Virus record (IMG/VR): IMGVR_UViG_3300009155_000190
Coordinates: 1-28,481 of that record
Reading direction: 5' to 3' (one strand)
DNA: 28,481 nucleotides
Source of the DNA: a virus
Position numbers and translations under genes: made by a program. A model generated the notes under the pieces. The model was given only the letters and a program-made list of their open reading frames with translations, was not told where the DNA came from and searched no databases. This document shows positions 15,433 through 23,442 of this stretch, piece after piece. The first letter of the stretch is position 1. The number at the start of each line of letters is the position of its first letter.

Positions 15433-16910
15433 AAATAACAATTGAAAAATTAGATGAAGTCCATGTTAGAATTTATTCTGACCCTTCAGTAGAGCAAGAA
15501 CTCTCTGACTTCTTTACCTTTGAATATCCTGGAGCTAGGTTCACACCTCAGTATCGAGCAAGGTTATGGGATGGCAAGGTGCGTATGTATGATGTTATAC
15601 GCAAAACTTTATATGTTGGTCTTGTTCATTACATCTATGACTTTGCTACCAATCATGGATATGAGGTAGTTGAAACAACACCCCTACATATAACAAATAA
15701 TATTACTGCTCAGCAAGTTGAAGAATTTGCTAAGTGGCTAAACCCAATGGGTCATGGCAAACCTATTGAAATACGAGACTATCAAATCGAAGCTGTGACC
15801 CAAGCATTAGATCGCAATCGTATTCTACTTCTATCTCCTACTGCCTCAGGCAAGTCTTTCATCATCTATACAACTATGCGTTGGCATTTAGAAGAAGGTA
15901 AAAAATGTATCATCATCGTTCCAACTACTTCTTTAGTTGAACAACTCTATACAGACTTCGAAGATTATTCTTCAGCCAATGGTTGGAAAACAAGTCATCA
16001 TTGCCAAAAACTTTACAGTGGTTTTACTAAAGATATCTCTAAAGATGTTTTGATTACTACTTGGCAGTCTGTCTACAAACAACCCAAAGCATGGTTCTCT
16101 CAATTCGATGTTATCTTCGGAGATGAAGCACACCAATTCAAAGCAAATTCTCTAACAACAGTTATGGGTAAACTAACTGATGTAAAACATCGTATTGGAA
16201 CTACTGGAACTCTCGATAATAAGAAAGTCCATAAGTTAGTTCTTGAAGGTATTTTTGGACCAATGCATAGAGTTACAACCACTAAAGCATTGATGGAATC
16301 AGAAAGGTTGGCTACACTAAATATTCTTTGTCTACTTCTTAAGTATGACGACATTACTCGTCAGGGCAGAAAGAACAATCAGTACCAAGATGAAATGGAT
16401 TTCTTAGTAGCAAATGACAAACGAAACAACTTCATTTGTAATCTAGCCATAAAGACTAAAGGTAACACACTTGTATTATTTCAGTATGTAGGAAAACATG
16501 GAAAGGTATTAGTTGAACTCATTCGTGGTAAAGTTAAAGAAGGTAGAAAAGTCTTTTTTGTTTACGGTGGCACTGATACAGAACAGCGTGAAGAGATACG
16601 GCACATTACAGAACTCGAAAGCGATGCCATTATTGTTGCTAGTTATGGCACTTTCTCTACAGGGATTAACATCCCCTCGCTCGAAAACATTATTTTTGCA
16701 TCACCCACGAAAAGTAAAATACGAAACTTACAAAGTATTGGTCGTGGATTAAGAATGAAAGATGGTAAGACTGAATGTAACTTATATGATATTGCAGACG
16801 ATCTAAGTTGGAAGTCTTGGAAGAATCATACTCTACATCACTTTGCAGAGAGACTTAAAACCTACTCAGAAGAAAAATTTAACTACAAAATAGTAGAGGT
16901 AAAAATATGA
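15429..16910 (+). CDS. uvsW: UvsW ATP-dependent DNA/RNA-DNA helicase
   Basis: 493 residues (T4 UvsW is 503). A superfamily 2 helicase that remodels stalled forks and branched DNA and unwinds R-loops, helping the switch from origin to recombination-dependent replication. The N-terminal ~110 residues (PGARFTPQYRARLWDGKVRM) are the UvsW substrate-binding domain. Helicase motifs: I SPTASGKS (136-143), Ia IVPTTSLVEQ (163-172), II GDEAHQF with DEAH at 232-235, III GTTGTLDN (257-264), and V/VI ASYGTFSTGINIPSL and LQSIGRGLRMKDGK. All are intact. Overlaps uvsY by 4 bases and the next gene by 4 bases. Confidence 0.95.
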   Translation: MKITIEKLDEVHVRIYSDPSVEQELSDFFTFEYPGARFTPQYRARLWDGKVRMYDVIRKTLYVGLVHYIYDFATNHGYEVVETTPLHITNNITAQQVEEFAKWLNPMGHGKPIEIRDYQIEAVTQALDRNRILLLSPTASGKSFIIYTTMRWHLEEGKKCIIIVPTTSLVEQLYTDFEDYSSANGWKTSHHCQKLYSGFTKDISKDVLITTWQSVYKQPKAWFSQFDVIFGDEAHQFKANSLTTVMGKLTDVKHRIGTTGTLDNKKVHKLVLEGIFGPMHRVTTTKALMESERLATLNILCLLLKYDDITRQGRKNNQYQDEMDFLVANDKRNNFICNLAIKTKGNTLVLFQYVGKHGKVLVELIRGKVKEGRKVFFVYGGTDTEQREEIRHITELESDAIIVASYGTFSTGINIPSLENIIFASPTKSKIRNLQSIGRGLRMKDGKTECNLYDIADDLSWKSWKNHTLHHFAERLKTYSEEKFNYKIVEVKI

Positions 16911-17320
16911 ATGAGTTGTTCGTATTTGTAAAACTAATTAATGGCGATCAGATGATGGCTATTAAAGAAAGTGAAACTGAAAAGTCTTTAACTTTAAAGT
17001 TCCCTATGCAAATTAGGTTACATAAAGTTTTACAAAATGAAGTAACTGTTGGTGAGCAAATTACAGCTGGTCCATATAGTCAGTTCGTTCAAAAACAAAC
17101 TATAACAATCGACAAAAGACATGTAGTAATTAATGAGCAGTTAGCTCACAGAGCAATTCCTCATTTTATTAATCTAGTTAAAGAGCATGACGGGATTGCT
17201 ATAAAGATTCATTCTGATTCTATTGATTTAGAATATGCATATGCTCCAGAAGAACTTGAAGATCAGAGAGAAGAACCAGATGATAGTAGTTTCGTTGACG
17301 GTAACGATACACTTCATTGA
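16907..17320 (+). CDS. Unknown small protein with a possible Sm/Lsm-like beta domain
   Basis: 137 residues. The first ~90 residues look all-beta: FVFVKLINGDQMMAIKESE, SLTLKFPMQIRLH, then AGPYSQFVQKQTITIDKRHV and a short helix AHRAIPHFINLV. The pattern V-x-L-x-x-G-x-x-x-x-[GA]-x-h followed by h-x-L-x-x-P-h-x-h is that of Sm-like folds, but I cannot confirm it. The last ~30 residues are very acidic (EELEDQREEPDDSSF). Its ATG overlaps the uvsW stop and a promoter region follows its stop, so it ends the uvsY-uvsW operon. No catalytic motif is seen. If Sm-like, it might bind RNA or a transcription complex; this is inference. Confidence 0.8.
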   Translation: MNELFVFVKLINGDQMMAIKESETEKSLTLKFPMQIRLHKVLQNEVTVGEQITAGPYSQFVQKQTITIDKRHVVINEQLAHRAIPHFINLVKEHDGIAIKIHSDSIDLEYAYAPEELEDQREEPDDSSFVDGNDTLH

Positions 17321-17350
17321 TAACCAATCCTAACATCGTCAGTTTACATG

Positions 17351-17378
17351 TTGGACAACTTGCAGACAAACTTATATT
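17351..17378 (+). promoter_or_regulatory. Upstream candidate promoter before gp55
   Basis: -35 TTGGAC (17351-17356), 16-bp spacer, -10 TATATT (17373-17378). It lies 34 bases upstream of a better promoter for the same gene. Confidence 0.5.
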
Positions 17379-17383
17379 TTTAG

Positions 17384-17412
17384 TTGTCGGATACAATGTA
17401 ATACTGTATACT
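17384..17412 (+). promoter_or_regulatory. Main candidate promoter before gp55
   Basis: -35 TTGTCG (17384-17389), 17-bp spacer, -10 TATACT (17407-17412), 26 bases before the gp55 ATG. GACAACT (17354-17360) and AGTTGTC (17382-17388) form a dyad whose second arm overlaps this -35 box and whose first arm overlaps the -35 of the upstream promoter. The 117-base gap 17321-17437 holds only these signals and the TGGAGA ribosome site. Confidence 0.75.
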
Positions 17413-17437
17413 TAAATTTATTATGGAGAAATATTAA

Positions 17438-17995
17438 ATGGCTGGTGGAACACATTATGTAAATAACGCTGACTTCTTAGTAGCGATGAAAGAATATAAG
17501 AAGGCACTTCGTGAAGCTGAAGAAGCTGGTGAGGAGAAACCAAGAGTAACTCCATACATCGGTGAATGCCTTATGAAGATTGCAACGCATCTTTCATATA
17601 AAGCGAACTTTATTAATTACAGTTATCGTGAAGATATGATTTTAGATGGTGTTGAAAACTGTCTACAATATATTAATAACTTCGATCCCGATAAATCTAA
17701 TAATCCATTTGCATACTTTACGCAAATTATCTATTACGCATTTCTGCGTAGAATCGCCAAAGAAAAGAAACAAACCTACATCAAGAATAAGTTGGTGATG
17801 GAAATGCCATTTGAAGCATTTGAGCTACAAGAACAAGATGAAGATGGCACTTTCACTAATGGCTTTTTAGATTTTATGCAACAACATCAGGGATTTGGAC
17901 CAAACAATCCAGAGCCAGATTTCTTACAAAAGAAACCCAAGAAGAAAAAGCAGGAAGCAAGTCTTGATGACTTTCTCGATGGCATAAAGGAATAA
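17438..17995 (+). CDS. gp55: Late transcription sigma factor gp55
   Basis: 185 residues, the same length as T4 gp55. A minimal sigma factor that directs host RNA polymerase to late TATAAATA promoters and needs the gp45 clamp for activation. Residues 60-110 are the sigma region 2-like core: NYSYREDMILDGVENCLQYI, then NNFDPDKSNNPFAYFTQIIY and LRRIAKEKKQTYIKNK. The C-terminus ends in SLDDFLDGIKE; in T4 a similar hydrophobic SLDFL-type tail binds the sliding clamp. A lysine-rich stretch (QKKPKKKKQ) precedes it. The gene has its own -35/-10 promoters, so it can be made before the late genes it turns on, here probably those of 5418-14086. Confidence 0.93.
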   Translation: MAGGTHYVNNADFLVAMKEYKKALREAEEAGEEKPRVTPYIGECLMKIATHLSYKANFINYSYREDMILDGVENCLQYINNFDPDKSNNPFAYFTQIIYYAFLRRIAKEKKQTYIKNKLVMEMPFEAFELQEQDEDGTFTNGFLDFMQQHQGFGPNNPEPDFLQKKPKKKKQEASLDDFLDGIKE

Positions 17996-17996
17996 G

Positions 17997-19058
17997 ATGA
18001 AGGTAGCAATTATTACAGATCAGCACTTTGGTGCTCGAAATGATAGTCAGTTATTTTTAGATTTTTTTGGAAAGTTTTACAATGAAACATTTTTCCCCAC
18101 TCTTGATGCTAATGGTATTGATACTGTTCTTATCCTTGGCGACACATTTGATCGCAGAAAGTATGTGAACTTTTATTCACTGCAAAGATCTAAAGAAATG
18201 TTCTTTGATAAACTAGCAGAGCGTAACATTACTGTTCATATGTTAGCAGGCAATCATGACACTTATTACAAAAATACTAATGATGTAAATTCTCCAGACT
18301 TACTGTTAAAAGAATATACAAACATCAATGTGATCGATCACCCAGCTACGATCGCTGTTGATGAAACTCCTATCTGCATGATGCCGTGGATATGTCCAGA
18401 AAATTATCAAGCATCACTTGATACTATTCGAGATACTAACGCTGAACTCTGTATGGGTCATTTTGAAATCGCTGGCTTCGCAATGCATAGAGGATTGGAA
18501 AGTCATGATGGCTTATCTAAAGAAATTTTTAATCGTTTTGACATGGTCTTTAGCGGTCATTATCACCATCGTAGTGATGATGGTCATATTTTTTATCTCG
18601 GAAATCCGTACGAACTCACATGGCAGGACTATAACGATCCCAGAGGATTTCATCTGTTCGATCTCGAAACAAGAGAACTTGAGTTCTACCGAAATCCTTA
18701 TACGATGTTTTCAAGAATCGAATACGACGATTCCCTCATCGACCCGACAACCCAGTCCATGGATCATTTAAAAGATAAATTTGTAAAGTTAGTTGTAGCA
18801 AACAAAACGGATTTTTATAAGTTTGACAAATTTGTTACAAAGGTATATGATTCAAATCCAGCTGAAGTTAAAATCATTGAAGACTTCTCTGAATTTAGTG
18901 AAGGTGAAGTTGCTTCTGATATAAATTTGGAAGATACTTTAAATGTTCTTTCAAACTATATTGATTCAGTCAACACAGATCTTGATAAGGAAAGAGTCAA
19001 GACATTTATGAAAACATTATATACGGAAGCGATTAACCAAGATGATGCAACAACTTGA
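17997..19058 (+). CDS. gp47: Recombination nuclease subunit gp47 (Mre11/SbcD-like)
   Basis: 353 residues (T4 gp47 is 339). The metallophosphoesterase subunit of the gp46/gp47 complex, which resects DNA ends to start recombination and degrades host DNA. Phosphoesterase motifs run in order: TDQHFGAR (residues 7-14), LGDTFDRR (48-54), AGNHDTYY (85-91), MGHFE and SGHYHHRSDDG. All metal ligands (D8, H10, D49, N86, the later His pairs) are present. The C-terminal ~120 residues are the capping part that contacts gp46. It starts one base after gp55. Its end overlaps a 106-residue gene by 17 bases. Confidence 0.95.
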   Translation: MKVAIITDQHFGARNDSQLFLDFFGKFYNETFFPTLDANGIDTVLILGDTFDRRKYVNFYSLQRSKEMFFDKLAERNITVHMLAGNHDTYYKNTNDVNSPDLLLKEYTNINVIDHPATIAVDETPICMMPWICPENYQASLDTIRDTNAELCMGHFEIAGFAMHRGLESHDGLSKEIFNRFDMVFSGHYHHRSDDGHIFYLGNPYELTWQDYNDPRGFHLFDLETRELEFYRNPYTMFSRIEYDDSLIDPTTQSMDHLKDKFVKLVVANKTDFYKFDKFVTKVYDSNPAEVKIIEDFSEFSEGEVASDINLEDTLNVLSNYIDSVNTDLDKERVKTFMKTLYTEAINQDDATT

Positions 19059-19362
19059 AATATCATATTTCTTTCCACTCACGGAACAGATTAATCTTGA
19101 TTTAGATTTTACATTAACTGAAAAGTATATTCTAGATAAGCGAGCTGAACAGTTAAAAAATTCTACTGTGGTATCTGGTTCTTATTTGCTTAGTGCTGGT
19201 GGCACTGGTAATACTTGGACAACTATGTCAACGAATCTTGGTAGCCCATCCTTTACTATTAATGTTGATCAGATGCCAATTACTATTGTGTCTAAAAAGA
19301 AACCTAACTTTGTTAAGCAGTTTATCTACAAAGCACTGGGTATGAAATGGAAGAGTGAATGA
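19042..19362 (+). CDS. Unknown small protein between gp47 and gp46
   Basis: 106 residues, unrecognised. It starts inside gp47 (ATG at 19042, or at 19045 immediately after) and ends in an ATGA overlap with gp46. It reads EISYFFPLTEQINLDLDFTL, then a central Gly/Ser/Thr-rich part (SYLLSAGGTGNTWTTMSTNL), and a basic C-terminus (IVSKKKPNFVKQFIYKALGM). No membrane segment or metal motif is seen. Tight translational coupling on both sides suggests production with the nuclease complex and perhaps a role in it. T4 has unrelated small genes at this location. Confidence 0.75.
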   Translation: MMQQLEISYFFPLTEQINLDLDFTLTEKYILDKRAEQLKNSTVVSGSYLLSAGGTGNTWTTMSTNLGSPSFTINVDQMPITIVSKKKPNFVKQFIYKALGMKWKSE

Positions 19363-21071
19363 TCGTATTTAAAAAGTTATCATGGAAGAATTTTCTTTCT
19401 ACTGGCAATCAACCGAATACCCTAATACTAAACAAATCATCAACCACTCTTGTTATTGGTAAGAATGGTGAGGGCAAGTCCACTTGTCTAGATGCTCTTT
19501 GTTTTGCTTTGTTCAATAAACCTTTTAGGAATATTAACAAGAGTCAGATGGTCAATTCTATCAATCAGAAAAATACTGTAGTTGAAATTGAATTTTCTAT
19601 AGGGTCAAAAGAGTATAAAATTGTCCGTGGAATAAAGCCAAATGTTTTCGAGATCTGGTTGAATGGTGAGATGGTTAACCAAGATGCTGCGTCAAGAGAT
19701 TATCAAAAGATTCTTGAGCAACAAATTCTTAAGTTAAACTATAAGACATTTACTCAAGTTGTTATATTAGGATCAGCTTCATTTGTACCATTTATGCAGC
19801 TGTCCCCTCTTCAGCGTAGGGAAGTTATCGAAGATATTCTTGACATTAGAATTTTCTCTACCATGAATCAGTTATTGAAAGAAAAACAAAATGCTACGAA
19901 GGACGAAATCACCAGAGTTGAATCCGAAATCACGCTTGCAAAGCAAAGGGTGGAGTCGCAAAGCGCAATCATCAAGACGCTATCGACCGCAAAGGAAGAA
20001 AGTATTAATGCGATACTGGGAAAGATTGCGAGTAATGAGGAGACAATCAGAACTACAAACCTTCTCATCAGCGGTATCACTGATCAGGTTACGAATCTCA
20101 GGGAGAAAATTTCATCAAGAGATGAACTCGATTCTAACATTGAAAAAGCAAAACACCTGCGATCAAAACTCTCAAGTAAAGTTGAAGAGTGTGAAAACAA
20201 TAAAGTTTTCTTCGACCAGAACCATGTCTGTCCGTCATGCACCCAAGAGATTGGAGAAGACCATAAGGTCAAAGTCTTGGGAGAGATTCATAAAAGAATC
20301 TTTGAAGATAATAAAAAGGTGGAAGAACTCGAGTCAGTCTTATCAAAGCTCAACAGCCAGCTACAAGAAGTTAATTCAATTACAAAAATGGTCGCTGATA
20401 AGACGATTGAACTCTCTACACACAACTCAGCAGTCACGATTTTAAATAGACAAAACTCAGAGATGAGATCAGAAATTGAAAACGCTAAGACTGACACTGG
20501 CAACATCAATGAAGAGAAAACAAAATTAAGACAACTAGCACAAGACGCACTAAACAATATTACACGCAAGGGTGATCTAGATTCTGATAAAGAATTACAA
20601 GATGTTGCTGGTGCGTTGTTGAAAGATACTGGTATTAAGACTGCCATTATCCGTGAGTATCTGCCAGTCATGAATAAGTTAATCAATCAGTATCTAAACC
20701 AGATGGATTCATACATCCACTTTGAGTTAGACGAATCCTTTAATGAAAAGATTCGTTCTCGTTTCCGTGATGAGTTTACTTATGCAAGTTTCTCTGAAGG
20801 TGAAAAGATGCGTATTGACTTGGCAATCTTATTCACATGGCGACAAATTGCCAAGATGAAAAACTCTGTTAATACAAACCTACTCTTGTTGGATGAGATC
20901 TTCGACTCAAGTCTAGATACGAATGGCACTGACTATTTCCTATCTTTAATGGATACGCTAGGTGAGAAGTCTAATGTATTTGTTATTTCACACAAGGGTG
21001 ACCAGCTATTCGATAAGTTTCGATCTGTAATTAAGTTCGAAAAACGCAACGATTTCTCAGTTATCATATAA
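19359..21071 (+). CDS. gp46: Recombination nuclease ATPase subunit gp46 (Rad50/SbcC-like)
   Basis: 570 residues (T4 gp46 is 560). The ABC-type ATPase partner of gp47. Walker A GKNGEGKST at residues 34-42; two coiled-coil arms (about 170-285 and 300-400) around a zinc-hook CPSC with C291 and C294, where two molecules join; ABC signature FSEGEKMRIDLAI at 478-490; Walker B LLLLDEIFD at 508-516; and a His switch in VISHKGD. All motifs are intact. The first arm (about 19900-20340) uses more C- and G-ending codons than the rest. Coupled to the preceding gene by ATGA. Hairpins and a promoter for the next gene follow its stop. Confidence 0.96.
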   Translation: MIVFKKLSWKNFLSTGNQPNTLILNKSSTTLVIGKNGEGKSTCLDALCFALFNKPFRNINKSQMVNSINQKNTVVEIEFSIGSKEYKIVRGIKPNVFEIWLNGEMVNQDAASRDYQKILEQQILKLNYKTFTQVVILGSASFVPFMQLSPLQRREVIEDILDIRIFSTMNQLLKEKQNATKDEITRVESEITLAKQRVESQSAIIKTLSTAKEESINAILGKIASNEETIRTTNLLISGITDQVTNLREKISSRDELDSNIEKAKHLRSKLSSKVEECENNKVFFDQNHVCPSCTQEIGEDHKVKVLGEIHKRIFEDNKKVEELESVLSKLNSQLQEVNSITKMVADKTIELSTHNSAVTILNRQNSEMRSEIENAKTDTGNINEEKTKLRQLAQDALNNITRKGDLDSDKELQDVAGALLKDTGIKTAIIREYLPVMNKLINQYLNQMDSYIHFELDESFNEKIRSRFRDEFTYASFSEGEKMRIDLAILFTWRQIAKMKNSVNTNLLLLDEIFDSSLDTNGTDYFLSLMDTLGEKSNVFVISHKGDQLFDKFRSVIKFEKRNDFSVII

Positions 21072-21124
21072 CCCTATAGATCGTAGGGGATTAAGACCCC
21101 TGTAGATACAAGGGTTGCAGGGGG
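21072..21124 (+). terminator. Tandem hairpins after gp46 (possible attenuator or terminator)
   Basis: Two similar short hairpins: CCCTA/TAGGG (21072-21088) and CCCTGTA/TAC-AGGG (21098-21114), with TAGAT in each loop. An alternative longer pairing joins CCCCTG (21097-21102) with CAGGGG (21118-21123). No T-tract follows, so ordinary intrinsic termination is doubtful. They lie directly upstream of the promoter for the 717-residue gene. Confidence 0.5.
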
Positions 21125-21126
21125 TA

Positions 21127-21155
21127 TTGTCTTTAATTCCGAATTAGGGGATAAT
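21127..21155 (+). promoter_or_regulatory. TTGTCTTTAATT-type promoter before the VWA gene
   Basis: -35 TTGTCT (21127-21132), 17-bp spacer, -10 GATAAT (21150-21155), 27 bases before the ATG at 21183. The -35 and the first six spacer bases (TTGTCTTTAATT) are identical to those of promoters at 23387 and 23595. Confidence 0.8.
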
Positions 21156-21182
21156 AGACTTTATATCGACTGGAGATTTTAT

Positions 21183-23336
21183 ATGATGAATTCGAAAGAC
21201 TTGTTGGCTCGCCTGTTGGCTAACGAAAATTTAAATGTGATCCGTGCCAATGTGCACACTGCATCTTTTGAGAGCAGATCAAGAACACTTACTCTTCCGC
21301 AATGGAAAGAAATGACCGATGATGTAGAGGAAATGCTCATTGGTCACGAAGTGGGTCATGCTCTTTACACCACCAACGACTATTTTGAAATGGAAGATTT
21401 TCGCAAACTTCATGGCTACATGAATGTGATCGAAGATGTTCGTATCGAAAAATTCGTCAAGAACAAATATCCAGGACTGCGCAAAGCATTCATTCAGGGA
21501 TATAAACAACTAAACGAAAAAGACTTTTTTGGAATTCAAGATAAGGATCTGTCCAAACTTCTTTTGATCGATCGAATCAATCTATATTACAAAGTTGGTT
21601 ACAACTGTGGGGTCAAATTCACTCCAGAAGAAATGGATATGGTTCGTAAAGCAGATCGTTGTGATACACCTAGTGATGTTTATGAACTAGCCAAACAAAT
21701 TTATGGCTACTCTAAAGAACAGCGTCAAAAAATGCAAGCGGAAATTGACGAAATGTTCAAACTCAATGGTGAAGATCTACCTGATGACGATGAACTTGAT
21801 GATGGTGATGATTCTTGGGATATCGATCCTTCATACGATGAAGAAGATCCAGAAGAAACACAAGAACAGATTGATGAAGAAATAGAAACTGCAAAGAAAT
21901 CTAAGAACTCCGCTCCAAAGTTTGACCCAACAGTTGATGCAGAAGAAAATTTAGAGTCTACTACTCAAGAATCTTTCCGCAAACGATTGTCTGAGTTGGC
22001 TGATGTAGATACTGTTGTGATGAACTATGCACCAGTGTTTAGTCGTCATCGTGATCCAGTTGTTCCAACAAAACAAATTCTACAAGACTTACAAACAGAA
22101 TGGGAACAATACATCGAACGATGCACAGAAAACTATTCTAAAGACTGGTGTGACACTTTCGTTTTCAATAAAAAAGAAAGCAATCAGAAGTTTAAAACTA
22201 ACTCTGCTAGGGTTGTGAATTATCTTGTTAAAGAATTCGAGATGAAGAAGTCTGCCAGCGAGTACAAACGATCCAGCACATCCAAGTCTGGCGATTTAGA
22301 TATTCGTAAGTTGCATGCGTATAAACTTACCAATGATATGTTTAAGAAAATCGAAGTGCTCCCTGAAGATAAGAATCATGGAATGATTTTCTTACTTGAT
22401 TGGTCTGGTTCAATGGGTGATGTTATTTCAGACACTGTTAAACAAGTGATCAATCTTGCGATGTTCTGCCAACGAATTCAAATTCCGTATAAGGTATTTG
22501 CGTTTAGTTCAGCCTATGATCAAGGCAACTATACTCATCCTAATAGAGTAGAAAATACACAGACTACTGGATTTGTTGATTCTCAATATCACTTGTTGGA
22601 ATTCTTTAACAACAAAATGACTAACAGCGAATTCAATCATATGGTTGATCACTTGTTGAATGAGCCATGGAGATTCGGCAAGGGTTATGGTTTGAACAGT
22701 ACTCCATTGAACGAATCGTTATTGTTTCTCGCAGACTACATCGGCAAGTTCATCGGTAACAATGCTGTAGAAAAGATGTCTTTGATTACTCTGACGGATG
22801 GTGAAGGTCATGGGTTACAACCAAATGAGTATGGTGGTTTACGAGATTACACTCGTATTACTACACCAGAGGGTTTAAGCAAACATGTGAAACTTGTAAA
22901 CTACTTGAATGATCCAATCACAAAGAAACAGTATAAATTCACTAGCATTGGATATGAACAGACTCGTGTGATGTTGCGTTTGATCAAAGATCGATACAAT
23001 ATCAAAACAGTTGGCTTCCATGTAACATCTACAAGTCGTAGGAATTTAGAGTCGTTTATTTCTAATAACATGACTACAACTAATCGTATGGAGCAATTAA
23101 ACTTCGTTGAACAGTTTAGGAAAGATTTGCGTCAGCATGACTATGCAATCGTACCCAACACTGGTCGTGATGAGTTATACTTGCTTCCTGCTTCTAAACA
23201 GAAAATTGAAGAAGGTGAGTTGAAGGTTGGTGGTGATATGTCTGCTAAGGCTATTGCTAATAAGTTTGCCAAATACCTCGATGTTAAGAAGTCCTCGAGG
23301 GTGGTCTTGAATCGCTTTGTCTCGATCGTTGCGTAA
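21183..23336 (+). CDS. CobT/NorD-like protein: zincin-like HEVGH motif plus VWA domain
   Basis: 717 residues. The N-terminal domain has HEVGH at residues 55-59 and E84 in NVIEDVRIEK, a spacing compatible with a gluzincin-type zinc site. Residues ~186-265 form a very acidic linker (DDDELDDGDDSWDIDPS; EEDPEETQEQIDEEIE). From ~395 comes a von Willebrand A domain with a complete MIDAS: D406-W-S408-G-S410, T507 in NSTPLNES and D539 in TLTDGEGHG. VWA proteins of the CobT/NorD/CoxE type partner MoxR-like AAA+ ATPases to insert metals into or remodel a client protein; the ATPase here is the gene at 23655. The client is unknown. The start at 21183 follows TGGAG; a second ATG is directly adjacent. Whether the HEVGH site is catalytic cannot be told from sequence. 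Confidence 0.85.
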   Translation: MMNSKDLLARLLANENLNVIRANVHTASFESRSRTLTLPQWKEMTDDVEEMLIGHEVGHALYTTNDYFEMEDFRKLHGYMNVIEDVRIEKFVKNKYPGLRKAFIQGYKQLNEKDFFGIQDKDLSKLLLIDRINLYYKVGYNCGVKFTPEEMDMVRKADRCDTPSDVYELAKQIYGYSKEQRQKMQAEIDEMFKLNGEDLPDDDELDDGDDSWDIDPSYDEEDPEETQEQIDEEIETAKKSKNSAPKFDPTVDAEENLESTTQESFRKRLSELADVDTVVMNYAPVFSRHRDPVVPTKQILQDLQTEWEQYIERCTENYSKDWCDTFVFNKKESNQKFKTNSARVVNYLVKEFEMKKSASEYKRSSTSKSGDLDIRKLHAYKLTNDMFKKIEVLPEDKNHGMIFLLDWSGSMGDVISDTVKQVINLAMFCQRIQIPYKVFAFSSAYDQGNYTHPNRVENTQTTGFVDSQYHLLEFFNNKMTNSEFNHMVDHLLNEPWRFGKGYGLNSTPLNESLLFLADYIGKFIGNNAVEKMSLITLTDGEGHGLQPNEYGGLRDYTRITTPEGLSKHVKLVNYLNDPITKKQYKFTSIGYEQTRVMLRLIKDRYNIKTVGFHVTSTSRRNLESFISNNMTTTNRMEQLNFVEQFRKDLRQHDYAIVPNTGRDELYLLPASKQKIEEGELKVGGDMSAKAIANKFAKYLDVKKSSRVVLNRFVSIVA

Positions 23337-23348
23337 GTTGTTGTTTTT

Positions 23349-23390
23349 ACAAGGGAAAGTAACCTTACTTTCTGTGGGGTTATCCCTTGT
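23349..23390 (+). promoter_or_regulatory. Nested hairpin after the VWA gene, overlapping the next promoter
   Basis: Outer stem ACAAGGG (23349-23355) with CCCTTGT (23384-23390); inner stem AAAGTA / TACTTT around loop ACCT (23356-23371); then an unpaired GGGG-containing segment. The right outer arm includes the TTGT of the next promoter's -35 box. No T-run follows. It may protect or end the upstream message. Confidence 0.5.
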
Positions 23391-23415
23391 CTTTAATTGC
23401 AGAGTGCGGTATAAT
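23387..23415 (+). promoter_or_regulatory. TTGTCTTTAATTGCAG promoter before the 49-residue gene
   Basis: -35 TTGTCT (23387-23392), 17-bp spacer ending in TGCGG, consensus -10 TATAAT (23410-23415), 28 bases before the ATG at 23443. Shares TTGTCTTTAATTGCAG with the promoter at 23595. Confidence 0.88.
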
Positions 23416-23442
23416 AGATTATAAACTTGAAAAGGATTTGAT

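Noticed and set aside
19891-20445. Long open frame inside gp46 on the + strand, +1 to the real frame
   Set aside because: gp46 is intact and all its motifs are in the main frame. The shadow frame is basic, without family features, and reflects local codon composition.
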